Source: JBJTUH01 sp044346175 (GTDB lineage: Bacteria; Cyanobacteriota; Vampirovibrionia; Vampirovibrionales; JAJTHC01). Taken from it: DNA of 64,000 bases. The stretch covers positions 62,001 through 126,000 of the forward strand of contig JBIIZQ010000003.1 of NCBI GenBank assembly GCA_044346175.1, given 5' to 3'. The translations under genes were made by a program, and so were the position numbers. A model generated the notes under the pieces. It was given only the letters and a program-made list of their open reading frames with translations, did no database searches and was not told the DNA's origin. Positions 59,278-64,000 of the stretch are shown here, in pieces. The stretch's first letter is position 1. Every line of letters starts with the position of its first letter.

Positions 59278-60597
59278 TTACACCGAGGCGAAACGAGGTG
59301 CCAAGGTTTGCATGTGGGCTTCAAGCTCAGGGTACAAAGGATAACGCTTGGCTAAGGCATGGACTTGGTGTTTTAAGCTATCCTGCTGTGCTTCAAACAC
59401 CTCAGGTGAGGCTTTGAGTGCTTGGGCAATAACACTTGCAAGCTCACGAGTTGCCACAACATCAAACCCACGGGACGTAATGGCAGGTGTCCCCAAACGT
59501 ACACCACTCGTCACGAATGGACTTTGAGGGTCATCGGGAATCGTATTTTTATTTGTCGTGATATGAATCGCTTCAAGGCGTGCTTGGGCTTCCTTCCCTG
59601 TAATACCCAAGGAGCGTAAATCAAGAATCATTAAATGGTTATCCGTCCCACCACTTAATACCTGAATCTCTGAAGCTAATAGCGTCTGTGCCATCGCTTG
59701 AGCATTTTCCACCACCGCTTGAGAATACTGTTTGAACGCACTAGAAGCAGCCTCTTTAAACGCCACTGCCTTGGAGGCAATCACGTGCATCAAAGGCCCC
59801 CCTTGGGTTCCAGGGAATACAGCTTTGTCAATCGCTTTGGCATAGGCTTCATCACTGACCATCACCACACCACCACGAGGGCCACGTAAGGTTTTATGGG
59901 TGGTGGAAGTCACAAACTGACAATGAGGGAAAGGACTTGGATGGTGTCCCGTCACAACCAAACCAGAAATATGAGAAATATCAGCCAATACCACAGCACC
60001 CACTTCATCAGCAATCGCTCGAAATGCTGCAAAATCTATCACCCGTGGGTAAGCACTTGCCCCACAAATAATCATTTTGGGCTTCACTTCCAAGGCTTTC
60101 TGACGCACGGTGTCCATATCCAAGCGACCTGTTTCTGGATTGACACCATAATGATGTGCTTGAAACCAAAACCCTGATACGTTCACAGGCGAACCATGGG
60201 TTAAATGCCCCCCATGAGAAAGATTCATCCCAAGAATGGTATCCCCTGGTTGTAACCCTGCAGCAATGAAAGCAGCCATATTCGCTTGGGCACCACTATG
60301 AGGTTGTACATTCGCATGGACACACCCAGGAAACAACGCTTTTAAGCGTTCAATGGCAAGACTTTCGGCTCTATCTACCACATCACATCCACCATAGTAA
60401 CGCTTGGCGGGGAGTCCTTCCGCATATTTATTCGTTAACACACTCCCCATGGTATCCATCACGGCTTGGGAGGCGAAGTTTTCACTTGCAATCAGCTCAA
60501 TGCCCTCTTGCTGGCGGTGTAACTCATCGAGTACCACGGCGTAAATATCAGGGTCTTGGTGGGCAAGGGTTTCAAAGGCTTTAAAAGGCATCGTCAT
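59278..60597 (-). CDS. glyA: Serine hydroxymethyltransferase
   Basis: A PLP enzyme that interconverts serine and glycine while charging tetrahydrofolate with a one-carbon unit. EGIELIASENFAS, the strand KYAEGLPAKRYYGGCDVVD, NVQPHSGAQANMAAF, ADISHISGLV and TTHKTLRGPRGG (Schiff-base lysine) are all canonical, and GTQGGPLMH follows. The start at 60597 or 60591 (both ATG) matches the family; the frame extends 17 codons further upstream. rpiB lies 76 bases upstream on the same strand. The rpiB-glyA order is common in bacteria, so they form an operon. Confidence 0.96.
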   Translation of the reverse strand: MTMPFKAFETLAHQDPDIYAVVLDELHRQQEGIELIASENFASQAVMDTMGSVLTNKYAEGLPAKRYYGGCDVVDRAESLAIERLKALFPGCVHANVQPHSGAQANMAAFIAAGLQPGDTILGMNLSHGGHLTHGSPVNVSGFWFQAHHYGVNPETGRLDMDTVRQKALEVKPKMIICGASAYPRVIDFAAFRAIADEVGAVVLADISHISGLVVTGHHPSPFPHCQFVTSTTHKTLRGPRGGVVMVSDEAYAKAIDKAVFPGTQGGPLMHVIASKAVAFKEAASSAFKQYSQAVVENAQAMAQTLLASEIQVLSGGTDNHLMILDLRSLGITGKEAQARLEAIHITTNKNTIPDDPQSPFVTSGVRLGTPAITSRGFDVVATRELASVIAQALKASPEVFEAQQDSLKHQVHALAKRYPLYPELEAHMQTLAPRFASV

Positions 60598-60673
60598 GAT
60601 GAATAGTCTTTCTGTTTGGATTAAAGAGAGAGAGTCTAATAAGTACAAAAAGAGAAAGGAAAATCACTAGCCC

Positions 60674-61171
60674 CTAGCAGGAGGTAGCAGTCGCACACGG
60701 CTCAAAAACGGGCATCTCGGCTAATTGTCTCACACGACGTTCATGACGCTCCCCCTCAAAAGGACTCTTCAACCACGTGTCCACAATATCCAGTGCCACC
60801 ATAGGCGTGGTTAAACGTTCCCCCAAACATAACACATTCGTATTATTGTGGGCTTTACTGAGTTTTGCGACAAGGGGAGTGGGTGCGACAACCGCACGGA
60901 GATGAGGATACCGATTTGCCGCAATAGCAACGCCCACCCCACTACCACATACTAAAATGCCTAAAGCCTCGGGGGAACCCAAAAGCTTCTGTGCCACCTC
61001 AGCACTAATATGAGGATAATCCACAGCATCTTGTGCATGTTGACACCCCACATCCACAACCTCAATACCCTGAGCTTGTAAATGCGTCACTATGGCATGC
61101 TTTAATGTATAGCCTGCATGGTCGGAACCAATCACGACGCAGGAAGGTAAATCAGAGGAGAGAGTACTCAC
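60674..61171 (-). CDS. rpiB: Ribose-5-phosphate isomerase B
   Basis: This enzyme interconverts ribose 5-phosphate and ribulose 5-phosphate (pentose phosphate pathway). VVIGSDHAGYTLKHAI, DYPHISAEVAQ and ILVCGSGVGVAIAANRYP with the active-site cysteine are typical, and KSPFEGERHERRV is the usual C-terminal substrate-binding segment. It starts at a GTG. The last residues add two cysteines. It is the first gene of the operon with glyA and diverges from fliJ over 244 bases of intergenic DNA, which must hold both promoters. Confidence 0.93.
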   Translation of the reverse strand: MSTLSSDLPSCVVIGSDHAGYTLKHAIVTHLQAQGIEVVDVGCQHAQDAVDYPHISAEVAQKLLGSPEALGILVCGSGVGVAIAANRYPHLRAVVAPTPLVAKLSKAHNNTNVLCLGERLTTPMVALDIVDTWLKSPFEGERHERRVRQLAEMPVFEPCATATSC

Positions 61172-61415
61172 GGTTCAAGGGGCTTTCACTATAAAACGCT
61201 ATTTAATGCACCTACTTCATTGGATACACATCGTACAACCATGACGGGTGTGTGTCACGTGTCCTTTATTTAAGTGAGTTTTATCGCTCACATAGCATTC
61301 ATTATGCCTTGAGTAAAGGATAATCTCAAGGGTATGGCTCGTTTCATAACGACCTTTTAAGGACACTATACACCGTCACCCTTACCCATGTTTAAACACA
61401 CCGCACTATCCACCC

Positions 61416-61916
61416 ATGAACGCTAAACGTCTCAAGCAGCTCGCAACGTTACAAAAGCTAAAGGCTCAAGAGAAACAGAAGTACTTACCCCCTTTGCAAC
61501 AGGCACAAGCAGCCTTACATCAATGTCAAACCCATCTCAAAGCGTTACTCAGTGCCAAAGAAATGGCTCATAGCCATATTACACAGGAACATCACACACG
61601 GTTTTCTCAACAAGATGCCTCGCTCTCAAACGCAACACACGCTTGGTCTTTACCTGATTCACTTATCCAAAGCCATCATCACATCCAATGGCTTGAACAT
61701 GCCATCCTGGAGACACAAGCACAACACAGTAAACTACAAGCAGAAGTAAACGCTTTACAAGAGCCTGTGATGCGCCTAGCCCGTGAAGAAAAACAGCTCG
61801 AAATGCTCCAAGAACGCATCCATGACTCCCATCAACTTGAGCTTCATAAGAAAGAAACCCTCCTCCTAGAGGAGTTTTCTCTCCGAAGCTTCCTCCTCAA
61901 CCCACCTCTCAAGTAG
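61416..61916 (+). CDS. fliJ: FliJ-like flagellar export chaperone
   Basis: A 166-residue protein that is almost entirely alpha-helical coiled coil rich in Gln, Lys, His and Glu, of typical FliJ length. The opening KRLKQLATLQKLKAQEKQKY matches the start of FliJ, where a basic amphipathic helix leads into the coiled coil. FliJ joins FliI and FlhA in the flagellar type III export gate and handles chaperones. Coiled coils are hard to assign by sequence alone; the call leans on length, N-terminal pattern and the FliK-like gene next door. No FliA-type promoter was found. Confidence 0.7.
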   Translation: MNAKRLKQLATLQKLKAQEKQKYLPPLQQAQAALHQCQTHLKALLSAKEMAHSHITQEHHTRFSQQDASLSNATHAWSLPDSLIQSHHHIQWLEHAILETQAQHSKLQAEVNALQEPVMRLAREEKQLEMLQERIHDSHQLELHKKETLLLEEFSLRSFLLNPPLK

Positions 61917-62068
61917 TATAGGATGAAGGACACCCGTATCGTCATTATGCTCTTTTTTTGGCATTCATAAGCATCCTAGCGTCATGTTTTGGATAAGTCA
62001 CTAAGTCGCATCGGTTTTTTAATACAGCTTACAGGTAGTTTTCTCTAAAAATCAGGATACCTTACGCC

Positions 62069-64000
62069 ATGATGAATGCTTCATTTTCAGGGGGCTTCCA
62101 AGTCGTCGCATCCCAAACACAGAATCGTCCAAAAGAAGGCATGCTTACAAACATACCCTCGCTCTCTACAACGTTTAAGCATGGTTTCTTACATCATCTA
62201 CAACGGCATATGCAACACGCCATGCAACAAAGTAGCGTCTCACGCTCGATAAGAGCTAACCTCGAAAAGCAAAGCCCAACCCAAAAAGAGGCACAAACCC
62301 CAAGGCTTACCACCGAACGGGTCACTGATGAACGTGCCACTGAACGCATCAATCAAAACAGTAAAGACCTTACACCCAAAGAACGTCCTTTATTTGAAAA
62401 AACCCGTCAAACAGCCTCAGAGGTCTCTACAGAAAAAGATGAAACACAATCAAATTCCTCTAAATCCCCCTCCACAGAAGACACCCCTATTCAAGAAGAC
62501 AATAGCCTCCCACAAGAAACCACACAAACGCTTACCCTAACCCCTGAAGACTATACCCAGCTCCTCCAGGTTTTTGCATCCTTACCAACGATACCCACTC
62601 AGGATATTTCAACAACACCCCCTTCTTCCTCCTCAACAGAAGAACACGCCTTCGTCTTGCCCTCCTCCTCTCTCAGAGTACCAGAGTCCAATACACGCAA
62701 CCCCTCACGCACGGATGTCTCAAACACTGCCGTGCATGGCGATGGAGAATCACCACAACCTCACACACTAGAAACCACCACACATACAAGTACAGCGACC
62801 ACTCAAGAAACACCCACCGCACAAAGCACCCCTACTTTGTCTGAAGGCACCGAAAGTCTCAAGGCACTCCTGAGTCCTTATCTCCTAGAGAAAAACATCC
62901 CCACCACATGGCTAGACACCCTCTCTCTCTCTTTAGAAGTGGAAGTACCCCATGAGGATGATACAGTCTTCAATACCCTACCCTTTCAGGAAGGATTGCT
63001 TGGGGAAACACACCCAAGCATGACCTCCACCCCTCAAGTCTCAAACCCAATCAGCTTGAAAGAATCACTCACGCTTGAGCCTTCTCTCCAAGACAAGGAA
63101 CCCGAAAAAACCGTCAACGAGACGCTACCAGCGTTACCTACCCCCATCGACAGTTTCACCGAAACACTCCAACCATCGAACCTTCCCACCCTCTTACCTC
63201 TCTCAGAATCAACCCCCTCTCTTCCGAAGCATCTCCCAACAGAAACCTCTCAAACCCCTTCCAATCAAGGAACCCTTCCTAGCCCATTGGTCGAAACGTT
63301 CACCGATAAGCCCAGTACCCTTAAAACCCTCCGATTAGTCATTGAACCACAAGCCCAAGGGGACGATGCCTCCTCCAATCGCTTAAAGGGCAGTATGGTT
63401 CTGATTTTAAAGCAACCCTCCTCTCACGTAGACCCCTTGGTATCCCCCCATACCTTGGAGGGTCAAACGTTCACCCATTCATTTAGCACCGAGAACGCTC
63501 TATCCTTCCCAAGCCCAAGGACGACCTCGCACTTATCAAGTACCCTCTTAGTGAACGATTTATCCAACTTTCAAAGCCTTCATCAGGCATTTAAAGCTGG
63601 ATTATTACCAGATGGAGGAAGCCCCATCGGGCAAACCCGTCCTTTAACCGTCGCTTACACGCCTGAGTTACCACCCTCTACCGACTTATCTTTAGCAGAA
63701 GCTTTAAAAAAAGAAGCCTTTGAGATGCCACACCTTCCAAAAAACAATCCCTCCCAAAACCCCAGTAGCCCTTTTTCATGGCAGGGAACACTTCCGCAAG
63801 AAACCTCAGCTTATCCCGCCAAGCTGTATGAGAGCTTTGGACAGCTCGCATCACACACGGCTCACCCTTTCCTCACGATGGAGCATTTTGCACTTGAAGA
63901 AAGAAGGCAACAAGTCGACTTGGAAAAACACAATGCCACCCTCAACGCTTTAACACCACATACTGAAACCACACAACAGGGCTTAAGCGATAGTGCCTTC
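62069..64000 (+). CDS. fliK: FliK-like flagellar hook-length control protein, 5' part (runs off the window)
   Basis: The frame is open for 644 codons to the right edge without a stop. It starts at a double ATG (62069/62072) with AGGA 11 bases upstream. The sequence seen is long, disordered and rich in Ser, Thr, Pro, Gln and Glu, with many ET/TP/SL pieces, and a weakly ordered segment near residues 265-300. This is what the N-terminal, length-measuring part of FliK looks like. The conserved FliK C-terminal domain would lie outside the window, so the name depends on position after fliJ. A different long surface protein is possible. Confidence 0.55.
   Translation, partial: MMNASFSGGFQVVASQTQNRPKEGMLTNIPSLSTTFKHGFLHHLQRHMQHAMQQSSVSRSIRANLEKQSPTQKEAQTPRLTTERVTDERATERINQNSKDLTPKERPLFEKTRQTASEVSTEKDETQSNSSKSPSTEDTPIQEDNSLPQETTQTLTLTPEDYTQLLQVFASLPTIPTQDISTTPPSSSSTEEHAFVLPSSSLRVPESNTRNPSRTDVSNTAVHGDGESPQPHTLETTTHTSTATTQETPTAQSTPTLSEGTESLKALLSPYLLEKNIPTTWLDTLSLSLEVEVPHEDDTVFNTLPFQEGLLGETHPSMTSTPQVSNPISLKESLTLEPSLQDKEPEKTVNETLPALPTPIDSFTETLQPSNLPTLLPLSESTPSLPKHLPTETSQTPSNQGTLPSPLVETFTDKPSTLKTLRLVIEPQAQGDDASSNRLKGSMVLILKQPSSHVDPLVSPHTLEGQTFTHSFSTENALSFPSPRTTSHLSSTLLVNDLSNFQSLHQAFKAGLLPDGGSPIGQTRPLTVAYTPELPPSTDLSLAEALKKEAFEMPHLPKNNPSQNPSSPFSWQGTLPQETSAYPAKLYESFGQLASHTAHPFLTMEHFALEERRQQVDLEKHNATLNALTPHTETTQQGLSDSAF

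Noticed and set aside
1..64000. CRISPR arrays, insertion sequences, rRNA genes
   Set aside because: No regularly spaced repeats, no transposase frames and no rRNA-like sequence were seen.

Overview
The window is gene-dense bacterial chromosome of moderate GC with strong Shine-Dalgarno sites, short intergenic gaps and many operons. Several genes point to the Cyanobacteriota and probably to a non-photosynthetic, flagellated branch (Vampirovibrionia/Melainabacteria, Vampirovibrio-like): an LdpA-type iron-sulfur protein, an IctB-family membrane protein next to a DUF4330 protein, and a DapL-like aminotransferase occur together with a FliA-type sigma factor, FliJ and a FliK-like protein. No photosynthesis gene is seen. 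The lineage is inferred from family distribution, not from a marker-gene tree.

Left part (1-12 kb): the end of nadB and all of nadC (NAD synthesis), a small membrane protein, two tandem WYL-type regulators, hemW, a hairpin-rich stretch that may encode a minus-strand RNA, then a minus-strand operon of mtnP, yggT, a UvrD-like helicase and a secreted ankyrin protein coupled by an ATGA overlap.

Accessory island (12.0-16.8 kb): a Fic-like remnant, a DNA methyltransferase fused to an HsdR-type nuclease domain, a specificity subunit and RhuM. No HsdR translocase is present. This is the clearest horizontally acquired unit and the best candidate for an unusual defence system.

Middle (17-38 kb): aminotransferase, sugar-nucleotide epimerase, CrcB, the pyrK-pyrD operon, dcd, an isolated phage-portal-like gene, LdpA, a DUF5069 protein, a second hairpin-rich region with a strong minus-strand terminator, the DUF4330-IctB operon, a bifunctional-nuclease-family protein, an enlarged glutamate racemase, and several secreted or unknown proteins including a retropepsin-like protease.

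Right part (38-64 kb): YbaB, a SpoIID-domain protein, a ferredoxin, two matrixin-type metalloproteases (one exported with TPRs, one with no signal peptide), a CHASE2-GGDEF cyclase, ssb-ligA, rpsF, a polyprenyl synthetase, the flagellar-type sigma factor, a disordered Met/Pro/Gly/Asn-rich protein, dusB, tRNA-Leu(CAG), the rpiB-glyA operon, and fliJ followed by a FliK-like gene cut by the window edge. The metalloproteases, SpoIID protein, retropepsin and beta-propeller-like exported protein form a noticeable envelope or secreted set, in keeping with a host-associated or predatory life, but that is inference.
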